Below are positions 27,296 to 35,304 of a DNA stretch of 64,000 nucleotides, piece by piece. Position numbers and translations under genes: made by a program. Below the pieces are notes generated by a model that made no database searches, was not told the origin of the DNA, and worked only from the letters and a program-made list of their open reading frames with translations. The DNA is from Bacilli bacterium (GTDB lineage: Bacteria; Bacillota_I; Bacilli_A; ML615J-28; CAG-698): NCBI GenBank assembly GCA_017617065.1, contig JAFZWP010000013.1:186001-250000 (forward strand), read 5' to 3'. Every line of letters starts with the position of its first letter. Within the stretch, counting starts at the first letter, position 1.

Positions 27296-27324
27296 AGTAT
27301 AATATCCCATAATTATACATGCAA
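27296..27324 (-). promoter_or_regulatory. Promoter of the Tyr-attenuated ABC operon
   Basis: TTGCAT (27319-27324), 17-bp spacer, TATACT (27296-27301) on the minus strand, placing the transcript start near 27289, just before the leader peptide's ribosome site. Confidence 0.8.
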
Positions 27325-27340
27325 GCATTTTTTTATTTTT

Positions 27341-27919
27341 TTATGAAAAAATCAAAGGTATAACCCCATAAGCTATTATTCCAAGCACCGCTGATATCAA
27401 AATAAATAATATTGGATGCATCTTTTTCTTAAATATTAGCATTAAACCAATTAAGATAACGCTAATGATAACTGATGCCCATCTAACTGATACAAATGTA
27501 TCATTATCAAAAACAAATAATTCATCAACTGCTAGGTTTGCTACAACCGCTAGAATCAAACCAATAACAACGGCTTTAATACCATTTAAGATGGCTTTAA
27601 CACATTTATTGCCAATTACTTTTTCATATATTTTAAAGATAGCAATAATGATAATAAATGAAGGAAGCACCATGCCCAAAGTCGCTACAAGTGATCCTAA
27701 AACACCAAATTGTCTAAAGCCAATAAATGTGGCAACATTTATAGCAAATGGGCCAGGTGTTGATTCAGATATTGCTAAAAAGTTAGCAAGTTCGGCCTCA
27801 TTTATCCAGCCTCGATTCATGACTTCACTTTCAATCATTGGTATCATGGCATAGCCACCACCAATTGTAAACAAACCAATTTTAAAGAATGTCCAGAAGA
27901 CCATAAGTAACTCTAACAT
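27341..27919 (-). CDS. Chromate transporter family half-protein (second of pair)
   Basis: 192-residue membrane protein of the CHR family, short (single-domain) type. The N-terminal signature FFKIGLFTIGGGYAMIPMIESEV (about 9-31) and the ESTPGPFAINVATFIGFRQFG motif are clear; five to six helices. Overlaps its partner by seven bases; such pairs work together as the two halves of a ChrA-type antiporter. Characterised homologues export chromate, but in gut or anaerobic bacteria the physiological anion is unknown. No terminator is visible before the next promoter. Confidence 0.9.
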   Translation of the reverse strand: MLELLMVFWTFFKIGLFTIGGGYAMIPMIESEVMNRGWINEAELANFLAISESTPGPFAINVATFIGFRQFGVLGSLVATLGMVLPSFIIIIAIFKIYEKVIGNKCVKAILNGIKAVVIGLILAVVANLAVDELFVFDNDTFVSVRWASVIISVILIGLMLIFKKKMHPILFILISAVLGIIAYGVIPLIFS

Positions 27920-28536
27920 ACTTCGTCCTCCTTATTTTCTTTTTCTTCTTTCGCTTTTTTCTTTTTAGCTATCTTTGTAGCGATTAAAAATTCTACACCG
28001 GCTACAACTCCGCCAAATAATAATACATATATTGAAGATATCGATGGAATTAAAATAGTGATAGCTAGTCCAATTAGCAGCAATATATAAGTCAAATATC
28101 TTTTTTCAATCTTTTTATAAATCTTAATTGCCGCATTGAATATTAATATAGCTACAGCACATCTAATACCCATAAATGCGTATGCCACATACTCAAGTCC
28201 TAAGAACCAATCAATTACTAATGATATTAAGATAATTATTATTAGTGAAGGTAATACTAAACCTAAAGTTGCACACATTGCTCCAAATAGCTTACCAACT
28301 TTATAACCAATAAATGTAGCCGCATTAACGCTAATTGGACCAGGAGTTGCTTCTGATATGGCTAGAATATCACCCATTTGGTCTTCATCAACCCAGCCAT
28401 GTTTTTCTACTGTTTCTTTAGTAATAAGTGGTAGCATTGCTAATCCGCCACCAAAAGTAAACAAGCCGACTTTAAAGAATGTCCAAGTTAAATCCAAATA
28501 TTTATTTAGTTTTCTTTTGCTTTGTGACTTTTCCAT
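27913..28536 (-). CDS. Chromate transporter family half-protein (first of pair)
   Basis: 207 residues with FFKVGLFTFGGGLAMLPLITKE (about 19-40) and SEATPGPISVNAATFIGYKVG, and a charged Lys/Glu-rich C-terminal tail. Topologically complementary to the second half, which it precedes in a coupled two-gene operon. Divergent from the TetR-family gene at 28656, which could regulate it. A perfect -10 TATAAT (28555-28560) lies upstream with only a poor -35. Confidence 0.9.
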   Translation of the reverse strand: MEKSQSKRKLNKYLDLTWTFFKVGLFTFGGGLAMLPLITKETVEKHGWVDEDQMGDILAISEATPGPISVNAATFIGYKVGKLFGAMCATLGLVLPSLIIIILISLVIDWFLGLEYVAYAFMGIRCAVAILIFNAAIKIYKKIEKRYLTYILLLIGLAITILIPSISSIYVLLFGGVVAGVEFLIATKIAKKKKAKEEKENKEDEVC

Positions 28537-28596
28537 AATTATACCTATATAAGGATTATACCATAACTTGCTATCTTTTTAAAGGCTTACCTTGAA

Positions 28597-28625
28597 TTGA
28601 CTAAAAGTATCATTTTTGGTATAAT
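28597..28625 (+). promoter_or_regulatory. Promoter of the TetR-family gene
   Basis: TTGACT (28597-28602), 17-bp spacer, TATAAT (28620-28625), 30 bp upstream of the start codon. It is back to back with the -10 of the chromate transporter pair on the other strand. Confidence 0.88.
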
Positions 28626-28655
28626 CGTATAGTATAAAAATACAAAGGTGATAAT

Positions 28656-29270
28656 ATGGAACAAGTAGATGCAAGAATCGGAAAATCAAAAGCCGAATTA
28701 AAAAAAGCTTTTTTAAAGCTTTTAAAAGAAAATGCTTTTGATCATATTAGCGTATTACAAATATGTAAAGAAGCTAATATCACTCGTGGAACATTCTATA
28801 AATATTATGAAGATAAATACGAATTATTATATGCTATCATTCTTGATATAAGAAAACTAGTTTCTAATAAATATCATGAAATGATAGATTCGAATCGTGC
28901 TGAAAATGATCCCGATGGATGCTTAAAAGAACTTATAGAAATGATGATTGATCTATGTCTTGAAAACAAGGATATATTAATCAACTTATATGCTGATCAA
29001 GATAATTCGATGATTGAATATATTTTAAAGTCAGCTGTTGATAAGTTTGTTAAGCATGTTCTTGATTTATATGCTTTAAAAGCAAATCTAAAATATCCAT
29101 CAAGTTTGGTTTCTGCTATCATCGTTGGTGGAACATCGAACCTAGTAAATGAATGGTTAACTAATGAACAAGATTATCCAAAACAGATGTTAATTGATTT
29201 GATAATGGATATATTCTCTATTGCTTGTAGTAAGGAAGCAATATTCGTAGATAAAGAACCATTATCATAA
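28656..29270 (+). CDS. TetR/AcrR-family transcriptional regulator
   Basis: 204 residues. N-terminal HTH (KSKAELKKAFLKLLKENAFDHISVLQICKEANITRGTFYKYYEDKYELL) is a textbook TetR_N domain; the C-terminal ligand domain resembles the DhaS/TetR_C_8 group (LIDLIMDIFSIA). Ribosome site AAGGTG. Divergent from the chromate transporter pair and upstream of tRNA-Ser and the acyltransferase gene, any of which could be targets; the ligand is unknown. No terminator between it and the tRNA, so the tRNA may be co-transcribed. Confidence 0.92.
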   Translation: MEQVDARIGKSKAELKKAFLKLLKENAFDHISVLQICKEANITRGTFYKYYEDKYELLYAIILDIRKLVSNKYHEMIDSNRAENDPDGCLKELIEMMIDLCLENKDILINLYADQDNSMIEYILKSAVDKFVKHVLDLYALKANLKYPSSLVSAIIVGGTSNLVNEWLTNEQDYPKQMLIDLIMDIFSIACSKEAIFVDKEPLS

Positions 29271-29275
29271 TAGGT

Positions 29276-29363
29276 GGAAGAGTACCCAAGCGGCTGAAGG
29301 GGGCGGTTTCGAAAACCGCTAGGTCCAAAAGATGCAGGGGTTCAAATCCCCTCTCTTCCGCCA
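29276..29363 (+). tRNA. tRNA-Ser (anticodon CGA)
   Basis: 88 nt, class II. Acceptor GGAAGAG/CTCTTCC (29276-29282 with 29353-29359), discriminator G, encoded CCA at 29361-29363; D-arm CCC/GGG; anticodon stem GCGGT/ACCGC around loop TTCGAAA giving anticodon CGA (reads UCG); long variable arm; T-arm AGGGG-TTCAAAT-CCCCT. G at position 73 and the long variable arm fit serine. It lies five bases after the TetR gene. Confidence 0.96.
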
Positions 29364-29399
29364 TTTGTTTCATTAATAAAGAAAGAAATTAGGTAATTT

Positions 29400-30230
29400 A
29401 TGAAAAAAGAAATATACATTCATGATGTAAACTTAGCATATCCTAACAAAGAATTCGTGCATATGATTAAAAATGAAAAGTATCATAATTATACATATGA
29501 TGAAACTTTTCCTTATCGCTTAAAAGGCTTCAAATGTATGTTTATTCGTTTTTGGATAAAAGTGGCAATGATTATCTTAGTTAAACCTATATGTGCTATT
29601 CGTTATGCCTTAAGAATCAAAGGTAAAAAGAACATCAAAGAATATTTTAAAATGACTGATTCTAAAGGTATGATCAGTATTTCTAATCATACAACTGAAT
29701 GGGATACAATATTTGTGTTATTAACTAGATATTTTAAGTTTACAGAATTTCCAATTTGGCAAGAAGGTGCAGAATCTAAATCAGGCATGTTATACCGCGA
29801 AGTTGGTGGTATTCCAATGCCAATTACATCTAGCCACGGCATGGCTTATGCTTATAAAGCAATGAGAGATGTTGTAAAAGAGAATAAATGGTTACATGTA
29901 TTCCCAGAAGCTGCATGTTGGGCATTTTACCCAGCAGTTAGAACATTCCAAAATGGTACATTTAAGCTTGCTTATGAATTAAATAAACCAATCTTGCCTA
30001 TGGCAGTAACTTATAGGGCGCCTAAAGGCATTTATAAATTATTTAAAAAACATCCTAATGCCACAATCACAATTGGTAAGCCAATAGTTGCTAATTATAA
30101 TTTAGGCAAAAAGGAAGCAATTGAAGATTTCATGGTTAGATCAAGACTATCTATTATGAATCTTATGGGTATTGAAAACGAACAAGAAAATGAGGAAATT
30201 AGAAATAGCCTAAAAACATATGAGGCATAA
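29400..30230 (+). CDS. PlsC-family 1-acyl-glycerol-3-phosphate acyltransferase
   Basis: Membrane-associated acyltransferase of phospholipid synthesis. The 276-residue protein has one N-terminal hydrophobic stretch (about 48-66), the catalytic HX4D as ISNHTTEWD, GGIPM and VFPEAACWAF in place of the usual FPEGTRS (motif III altered after FPE), and PILPMAVTYR. The substitution of Gly-Thr by Ala-Ala after FPE is a divergence typical of uncharacterised PlsC paralogues, so the acceptor lipid may differ. Weak ribosome site; ends at a bidirectional terminator. Confidence 0.85.
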   Translation: MKKEIYIHDVNLAYPNKEFVHMIKNEKYHNYTYDETFPYRLKGFKCMFIRFWIKVAMIILVKPICAIRYALRIKGKKNIKEYFKMTDSKGMISISNHTTEWDTIFVLLTRYFKFTEFPIWQEGAESKSGMLYREVGGIPMPITSSHGMAYAYKAMRDVVKENKWLHVFPEAACWAFYPAVRTFQNGTFKLAYELNKPILPMAVTYRAPKGIYKLFKKHPNATITIGKPIVANYNLGKKEAIEDFMVRSRLSIMNLMGIENEQENEEIRNSLKTYEA

Positions 30231-30234
30231 AAAA

Positions 30235-30260
30235 GGTGCGATTATTCGCACCATTTTTTT
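30235..30260 (+). terminator. Terminator after the acyltransferase gene
   Basis: Stem GGTGCGA/TCGCACC (30235-30241 with 30246-30252), four-base loop, seven U residues (30254-30260). The opposite A-rich flank lets it serve the converging minus-strand gene as well. Confidence 0.88.
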
Positions 30261-30486
30261 ATCTCTTAAAACGAGAAAACATTAATAAGCATAATACTAC
30301 TACTGCTACACATACGCCAGCGCCAATGTAAGCTATAGTTGGTTGTAGATAGTTAGCAATCATTGAGCCAATAAATACTACTGCTCCTGCTAAAGCAATG
30401 CTTGATAGTAAGCAAAGTAATGTAAGTTTAGCATTAGATGATTTAGAATGAGATCTTTCTAAAGATGATTTATCATTACGATTCAT
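30259..30486 (-). CDS. Small two-helix membrane protein, hypothetical
   Basis: 75 residues: a hydrophilic Ser/Lys-rich N-terminus (about 1-18) and two hydrophobic helices (about 20-45 and 50-69) with a short basic end. Ribosome site in the AGGTAATT stretch just upstream. Nine bases after the DUF1294 gene and probably co-transcribed with it and the Nudix gene. Function unknown. Confidence 0.65.
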   Translation of the reverse strand: MNRNDKSSLERSHSKSSNAKLTLLCLLSSIALAGAVVFIGSMIANYLQPTIAYIGAGVCVAVVVLCLLMFSRFKR

Positions 30487-30495
30487 AATTACCTC

Positions 30496-30786
30496 CTATG
30501 CTAAAACAAAGATAACTAATGCTGCTATAGTAGCTGCTTGCATTAGCATGCTGAAATAAATGACCATTGAGAAATACTTTTTATCAGTTTTATGATGAGC
30601 AAGTATTCTACCTAAGAATGCACCAACTGAACCAAAGAATACAGCTAAGAATAATAATGTTTTTTCTTTAGTTCTTTCTTTTCCTTTAACTGCTAATTTC
30701 TTATCTCTAAAATAAGCAATTAATGCTACAAAAGAAAAGAAAACTGTTAATCCTAAATAAATTATTAAGTAAATTATAGGTGTCAT
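30496..30786 (-). CDS. DUF1294-family membrane protein
   Basis: 96 residues with three hydrophobic helices and the family pattern FRDKKLAVKGKERTKEKTLLFLAVFFGSVGAFLGRILAHHKTDKKYF in the middle (conserved R..E, GG/GS-GAF and HKT-K-F positions). Members occur in many bacteria, some fused to cold-shock domains; the role is unknown. Lies between the Nudix gene and a small membrane protein. Confidence 0.85.
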   Translation of the reverse strand: MTPIIYLIIYLGLTVFFSFVALIAYFRDKKLAVKGKERTKEKTLLFLAVFFGSVGAFLGRILAHHKTDKKYFSMVIYFSMLMQAATIAALVIFVLA

Positions 30787-30817
30787 AAATACTTTTCCTT
30801 TCTAATTCATTTTACAT

Positions 30818-31273
30818 CTATTTTTTAATAACTTCAATAAGTTTATCGTTATCATAAACTAAATGATAATTTTGACATCTTTCATGTTTAATATCATTAA
30901 TAAATATTCTTAAGTCTGGTACTATTCCATAATTCTTTTCATCTAGTACCCAATCAATATCTTTAAAATCAATAATACCCTCACTTATTTTAATTGGATA
31001 TTTAGAAATATCAAATGAGGAAGGAAGATTAGATACATATACATATATTAAATCATCATCATAATTCCAAGTTGATATAGATACTAGTTTAGCATCCTTT
31101 ACTTCTAAATTACCTTCTTCTTTTATTTCGCGGATTGCGCCAGCTAGTACATCTTCTCCCTCTTCCACATGTCCACCAACCGCATTCCACATCCCCATAA
31201 ATGGGTATTTATTACGGTTTATCATTAATATTTTATTATCTACCTTTACAAAGCATAAAGTTACTATTGCCAT
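30818..31273 (-). CDS. Nudix hydrolase (MutT-like)
   Basis: Hydrolyses nucleoside diphosphates linked to another group, possibly oxidised dNTPs. The 151-residue protein has a perfect Nudix box, GGHVEEGEDVLAGAIREIKEEGNL (GX5EX7REUXEEXGU) near 34-56, preceded by KYPFMGMWNAVGG, a combination seen in 8-oxo-dGTP-type enzymes. First gene of a small operon with the DUF1294 gene. Confidence 0.92.
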   Translation of the reverse strand: MAIVTLCFVKVDNKILMINRNKYPFMGMWNAVGGHVEEGEDVLAGAIREIKEEGNLEVKDAKLVSISTWNYDDDLIYVYVSNLPSSFDISKYPIKISEGIIDFKDIDWVLDEKNYGIVPDLRIFINDIKHERCQNYHLVYDNDKLIEVIKK

Positions 31274-31308
31274 CTTTTCACCTCTATATTAATTATAATC
31301 TTAAAAAT

Positions 31309-31350
31309 AATAATTAAAAAGTATTAATGATTAAATCATTAATACTTTTT
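31309..31350 (-). terminator. Bidirectional terminator after the secreted protease gene
   Basis: 16-bp near-perfect stem AAAAAGTATTAATGAT/ATCATTAATACTTTTT (31316-31331 with 31335-31350), three-base loop. On the minus strand it follows the protease stop. Confidence 0.85.
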
Positions 31351-31355
31351 TTATC

Positions 31356-32669
31356 TTATGGTAATAAATTATTTGCTTGTAAATATTCCCTTACTGTTTG
31401 AATTGAAACAGCAAAGCCCATATTATCAATATCATCACTAGCAAGTTTTAATGTATTAATACCAATTACAGTACCATTCATATCAAATAATGGTCCACCA
31501 CTATTACCACTATTAATAGCAGCATCGTGTTGAATAAAGAGTGATGATTCATCTGATAATTTTCTATTTACATAAGATACGATACCAAATGTAGATGAAG
31601 AGAAATAATCATATCCTGTTGGATGGCCAATCGCTACTACAAATGATCCTGCTTTTACTGTATCAATATCACCTAATGTAGCTGGAGTGATATCAATTGC
31701 ATAAGTAAACTCTACTACTGCTAAATCTAATTCTTTATCACTAACAAGTACTGTTGCATCGATATCTTTTTCAATTGATTGAATATAAATCTTAACTTGT
31801 TCACTTTTATCGATTACATGTTGATTAGTTAATACGGTATATTTATATTCACCAGCATTAGCTGTTGCTTCCCTCTTATAAATAACACCCGTTCCAATGG
31901 CAACTCGCATCAATATCTTTTCTGTAGCAAAGCCATTTCTAATTGTTTGTGTTGCATAATTTGAAACACCGACTACGCTACCTACATTATTTTTAATAAC
32001 ATTGATAACATTTGTAGATAAAGCACTGAAATCAAATTCACCATTAACTTGATAAATTGCATTAATGATTGCTGTCACTTCTTTTGCATTATCTTCTACG
32101 TAAACAAGTGTTGAGCCACTAATTGTATCATCATCTTTGCAAGTAGCAATGATTGTACATAGTCCTCCAGAAACACCAGTTACAACGCCATCTTGATCAA
32201 CTGAAGCAATTGATGGATCACTACTTGACCATACAAATCCAGCTTTACTGCTTGAATTAGATAAAGTAGCTGTTAATGATATAGTTTTACCAACTTCAAC
32301 TGTTTGATTACCCGTTACACTAAGCTTTGCAGTTTCTGCTCTTAATAATACAGTTACATCAACACTAACACTTTGTTCACCAACAGTTAAAGTAATTGTA
32401 GTCTCACCTGCTTGTAAAGCTTCTAAAACACCATTTTCATCGATTCTAGCAACTTCACTATTTGAACTAGTCCAAGTAGGATTACCTTCTAGTCCGATAT
32501 CATCCGCATTAGAATAAAGCTTTAATACTTCACCTACATAAATATCACTGCTTGATACACTTGATCCAATAGCCAGTGTATTTGATCCAAATATATCACA
32601 ACCAGTTAGGCCAAATAATGTAATACTAAATAATAAAACAAATATACATAATCTTCCTATTTTTTTCAT
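31356..32669 (-). CDS. Trypsin-like serine protease lipoprotein with two Big2 domains
   Basis: Surface lipoprotein. ATG at 32667-32669, seven bases after GAGG, is preferred to one two codons upstream. Signal peptide with lipobox LTGC (lipid Cys at residue 24), two Big2 Ig-like domains (about 30-110 and 115-195; TWTSSNSEVARIDENGVL, VWSSSDPSIASVDQDGVV), then an HtrA-type chymotrypsin fold with H284 (TNQHVID), D315 (ELDLAVV) and S390 (NSGNSGGPL). No PDZ domain. It follows a paralogue gene (32680-34380) by 10 bases and is probably co-transcribed with it. Confidence 0.92.
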   Translation of the reverse strand: MKKIGRLCIFVLLFSITLFGLTGCDIFGSNTLAIGSSVSSSDIYVGEVLKLYSNADDIGLEGNPTWTSSNSEVARIDENGVLEALQAGETTITLTVGEQSVSVDVTVLLRAETAKLSVTGNQTVEVGKTISLTATLSNSSSKAGFVWSSSDPSIASVDQDGVVTGVSGGLCTIIATCKDDDTISGSTLVYVEDNAKEVTAIINAIYQVNGEFDFSALSTNVINVIKNNVGSVVGVSNYATQTIRNGFATEKILMRVAIGTGVIYKREATANAGEYKYTVLTNQHVIDKSEQVKIYIQSIEKDIDATVLVSDKELDLAVVEFTYAIDITPATLGDIDTVKAGSFVVAIGHPTGYDYFSSSTFGIVSYVNRKLSDESSLFIQHDAAINSGNSGGPLFDMNGTVIGINTLKLASDDIDNMGFAVSIQTVREYLQANNLLP

Positions 32670-32679
32670 ATTCATACCT

Positions 32680-34380
32680 CTAGAATGTAACCTCTAATGT
32701 TACATATTCTCCATTACGGTAAACAACGATAGTTGTTGTTTGACCACTATCAATAATAAAGTTGCCAAGTTGAGCTCTTAATTGATATGAGTAATGTACT
32801 TCCACATCATTAAAAGCAACAATTATATCACCAGGTAAGATGTTAGCTTTATGAGCAACTCCACCTTCTGTAACTTCTGCTACATAAAATCCAAATTCAA
32901 TATCATCAGGAATAACAATTCCATCATCTGTAGCATAACCTGGTGTAGCAAATGCTTCACGATTAGCTAAAATATCTAAAACATCCATAATTGATACACC
33001 AAGAATTGGTCTTTTAATTGTTTCACCTTTTTCTAGTTTTACAACTAATGTCTTAACTAAATTTATAGGAATAGCAAACGATAAGTTTTCTGCTTTGATT
33101 CCACTAGATGTTTCAATCTTCTTAGTCGTATTTATACCAATTACTTCACCCTTCATATTAACAAGTGCACTTCCGCAGTCGCCACTATTAATTGGAGAAT
33201 CATGTTGAATATATTCTGCGTCCCAGTCATTTGTACCATCACCATCAGTGTCATCAGAAATATATCTTTGTGGATGAGAAATAATACCAAATGAAATAGT
33301 TCTAAAGTATTCTTTTCCTTCAGCTGTACCAACAGAAACAATAAATTCACCAGCTTCTAAATCATCACTATCCCCAAGTCTTGCTATAGGGAAATAAGTA
33401 GTAGATGTAAATGAAATAACAGCTAAATCAATCTTTTCATCATATGCTATGATCTTTGCACCAATTTCAGTGCTTGATCCATAATACAAACCAATGAAAT
33501 CATAATTAGTTGTTGTTGATTTTTGTGTTCTTTCATTATATGTAGTACTTGCTACTATATGCTTATTTGTAATGACATAGTATTCATAGTTCTCTACAGT
33601 ATCTAAATCCATAACATTCTCTTCAGTTGTAGAGCCATCTTTAAGATGGGCAATACGTTTATAAACTAATCCACAACCTACTGTAGCAGCAGTTTTTGCT
33701 TCACCGCTAACTTGATATCCAGTGACCATTATAACTGAACTCTCAACGCTTCTTCCAACTGCTTCAAATGCTTCACTTAAATTAGAACTATCAATTGTAT
33801 AGTTTTCTTCTCTAAATTCAGTACTTACTACTTCTTTTACCATAACATATATTGATCCATATACGTTATTATATTTTTTTGATGTAGCTGTAATAGTAGC
33901 TAAACCTTCTTTTAACGCAGTAGCATTTCCATCTTGATCAATACTAATTACATCAGTATCACTACTTGACCATATAATTTCTTTATCAGCACAATCAGGA
34001 TATACACTAGATTCAAATTTATATGAATCACCAATATACATACTATTAGTTCCAATTACACTAATTACGCTTGCTTCATCCTTTACAAGTAATGTATAGG
34101 ATTTAACTACTTCATTAGTTTCTCTATTTATCTTTTGTATTACAACATAACCTGCACTAAGTGTATCTACTAGCCCATGCGCTTCATCATAAGTTGCTAC
34201 TTCTTCATTAGTACTACGAAATGTATATAAGCTATTAGACTTTAAGCTAAATGTTTCCCCTACATATACATTTTGCGCAATATCATAATGAATACTTAGC
34301 TTCTTTGGTGCATAACTAGAAGCAGCTGTTGTAAACACTAAGACAATTATTAATAAAACAATTGTTAAATACTTTTTCAT
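32680..34380 (-). CDS. HtrA-like secreted protease with Cys in the nucleophile position
   Basis: 566 residues, ATG at 34378-34380 with GGTGAAG upstream (a GTG four codons earlier overlaps the ribosome site). Signal peptide, an Ig-like segment (about 28-100), a clear Big2 domain (about 102-182; WSSSDTDVISIDQDGNATAL), a chymotrypsin-fold domain with H274 (ITNKHIV) and D318 (KIDLAVI), and a C-terminal PDZ domain (about 455-560). The usual GNSGGP is INSGDCGSAL: the nucleophile is Cys402 (codon TGC), as in viral 3C-like proteases. A DTDGDGTND loop (about 377-385) looks calcium-binding. The tandem paralogue keeps Ser. Confidence 0.88.
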   Translation of the reverse strand: MKKYLTIVLLIIVLVFTTAASSYAPKKLSIHYDIAQNVYVGETFSLKSNSLYTFRSTNEEVATYDEAHGLVDTLSAGYVVIQKINRETNEVVKSYTLLVKDEASVISVIGTNSMYIGDSYKFESSVYPDCADKEIIWSSSDTDVISIDQDGNATALKEGLATITATSKKYNNVYGSIYVMVKEVVSTEFREENYTIDSSNLSEAFEAVGRSVESSVIMVTGYQVSGEAKTAATVGCGLVYKRIAHLKDGSTTEENVMDLDTVENYEYYVITNKHIVASTTYNERTQKSTTTNYDFIGLYYGSSTEIGAKIIAYDEKIDLAVISFTSTTYFPIARLGDSDDLEAGEFIVSVGTAEGKEYFRTISFGIISHPQRYISDDTDGDGTNDWDAEYIQHDSPINSGDCGSALVNMKGEVIGINTTKKIETSSGIKAENLSFAIPINLVKTLVVKLEKGETIKRPILGVSIMDVLDILANREAFATPGYATDDGIVIPDDIEFGFYVAEVTEGGVAHKANILPGDIIVAFNDVEVHYSYQLRAQLGNFIIDSGQTTTIVVYRNGEYVTLEVTF

Positions 34381-34392
34381 ATACTTCACCAC

Positions 34393-35145
34393 TTATATTT
34401 TAAATAATTTATAAGTATTTTCCTCAATCTTTTTTTCAACTTTATCTATATCTATATTTAGCTCCTCACTAATCTTTTGAACAATTTCATAAATATAGGC
34501 TGGTTCGTTAGTTTTACCTCTGTATGGAACTGGAGCTAAATATGGTGCATCAGTTTCACTAACCAAATGATCAATACCAATATTTTTAATAGTTTCACCT
34601 AAATGACTGTTTTTAAATGTGACAACACCACCAATACCTAAATAATATCCGAGTTTCACATATTCTTTAGCCATTTCTAAACTACCTGAATAGCAATGTA
34701 TTACTCCTTTAGAATTTCCATATTTCTTAATGACATCAAAGCAATCTTGACTAGCATCACGTGAATGGACACAAATTGGTAAATCTAATTCTTTAGCAAT
34801 TTCAATTTGTTTAATAAACCATTCAATTTGTAAATCATTATATGATTTATCCCAATAATAATCTAGGCCAATTTCCCCGATAGCAATGACTTTCTTATCT
34901 TTTGCAAGCTCATATATCCAATCAAGGTTATCATCTTCTTTTAAGACATCGCTTGGATGAACTCCGATTGCCGCATACACGCCATCAAACATATTAGCAA
35001 TTCTAACTGCGTCGAAGCTTGATTTTTTGTTATAGCCAATAACTATCATTTTAGTTATTCCTTTGCTATTTGCTCTAGCTACAACTTCTTTTAAATTATC
35101 TTTGAATGCTTCATCATTAAGATGGCAATGAGTATCAATTAACAT
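34393..35145 (-). CDS. tatD: TatD-family metal-dependent DNase
   Basis: 250-residue TIM-barrel hydrolase (amidohydrolase superfamily) acting on DNA ends and implicated in repair or D-Tyr-tRNA processing in homologues. Metal ligands visible: THCHLND near the start, E in IGEIGLDYYW, H in CVHSRD, H in IHCYSGS and D in SETDAPYLAP. Normal length. First gene of the operon tatD-protease-protease, an unrelated combination. Divergent from the glycosyltransferase gene. Confidence 0.95.
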   Translation of the reverse strand: MLIDTHCHLNDEAFKDNLKEVVARANSKGITKMIVIGYNKKSSFDAVRIANMFDGVYAAIGVHPSDVLKEDDNLDWIYELAKDKKVIAIGEIGLDYYWDKSYNDLQIEWFIKQIEIAKELDLPICVHSRDASQDCFDVIKKYGNSKGVIHCYSGSLEMAKEYVKLGYYLGIGGVVTFKNSHLGETIKNIGIDHLVSETDAPYLAPVPYRGKTNEPAYIYEIVQKISEELNIDIDKVEKKIEENTYKLFKI

Positions 35146-35177
35146 AATCTCACCTACATGTACTATTATCCACTTTT

Positions 35178-35245
35178 TTCTTAAATGATTCTTAATTTTT
35201 AATACTATTCTTAAACATTATACCATATTTTGTTTTTATTCTTAA
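35178..35245. repeat. Four TTCTTAA repeats in the tatD/glycosyltransferase divergent region
   Basis: TTCTTAA occurs at 35178, 35189, 35208 and 35239, three times as ATTCTTAA. The last copy overlaps the tatD -35 region and lies next to the glycosyltransferase promoter. Could be regulator sites or chance in AT-rich DNA. Confidence 0.35.
35217..35245 (-). promoter_or_regulatory. Promoter of tatD
   Basis: TATAAT on the minus strand (35217-35222) with TTAAGA (35240-35245) 17 bp upstream; the -35 is weak. Confidence 0.6.
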
Positions 35246-35252
35246 TCATTCT

Positions 35253-35281
35253 TTGACTTTATCGCTTTTATTAGATAAAAT
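35253..35281 (+). promoter_or_regulatory. Promoter of the GT2 gene
   Basis: TTGACT (35253-35258), 17-bp spacer, TAAAAT (35276-35281), about 24 bp upstream of the start codon. Confidence 0.8.
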
Positions 35282-35304
35282 GATTAAAAGAAAAGGAGGT
35301 GAAA

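Noticed and set aside
27058-27324. T-box riboswitch in front of the amino-acid ABC operon
   Set aside because: No specifier-loop architecture and no T-box core sequence (AGGGTGGnACCGCG-like) is present; a translated Tyr-rich leader peptide explains the region better.
27465-27854. Plus-strand open frame opposite a chromate transporter half
   Set aside because: Antisense shadow of a conserved membrane protein gene without start signals.
29273-29362. tRNA boundaries starting at GGTGGAA
   Set aside because: A seven-pair acceptor can also be drawn there, but it would use the encoded CCA as part of the stem and give discriminator A; starting at 29276 gives a perfect stem, G73 and a 3' CCA.
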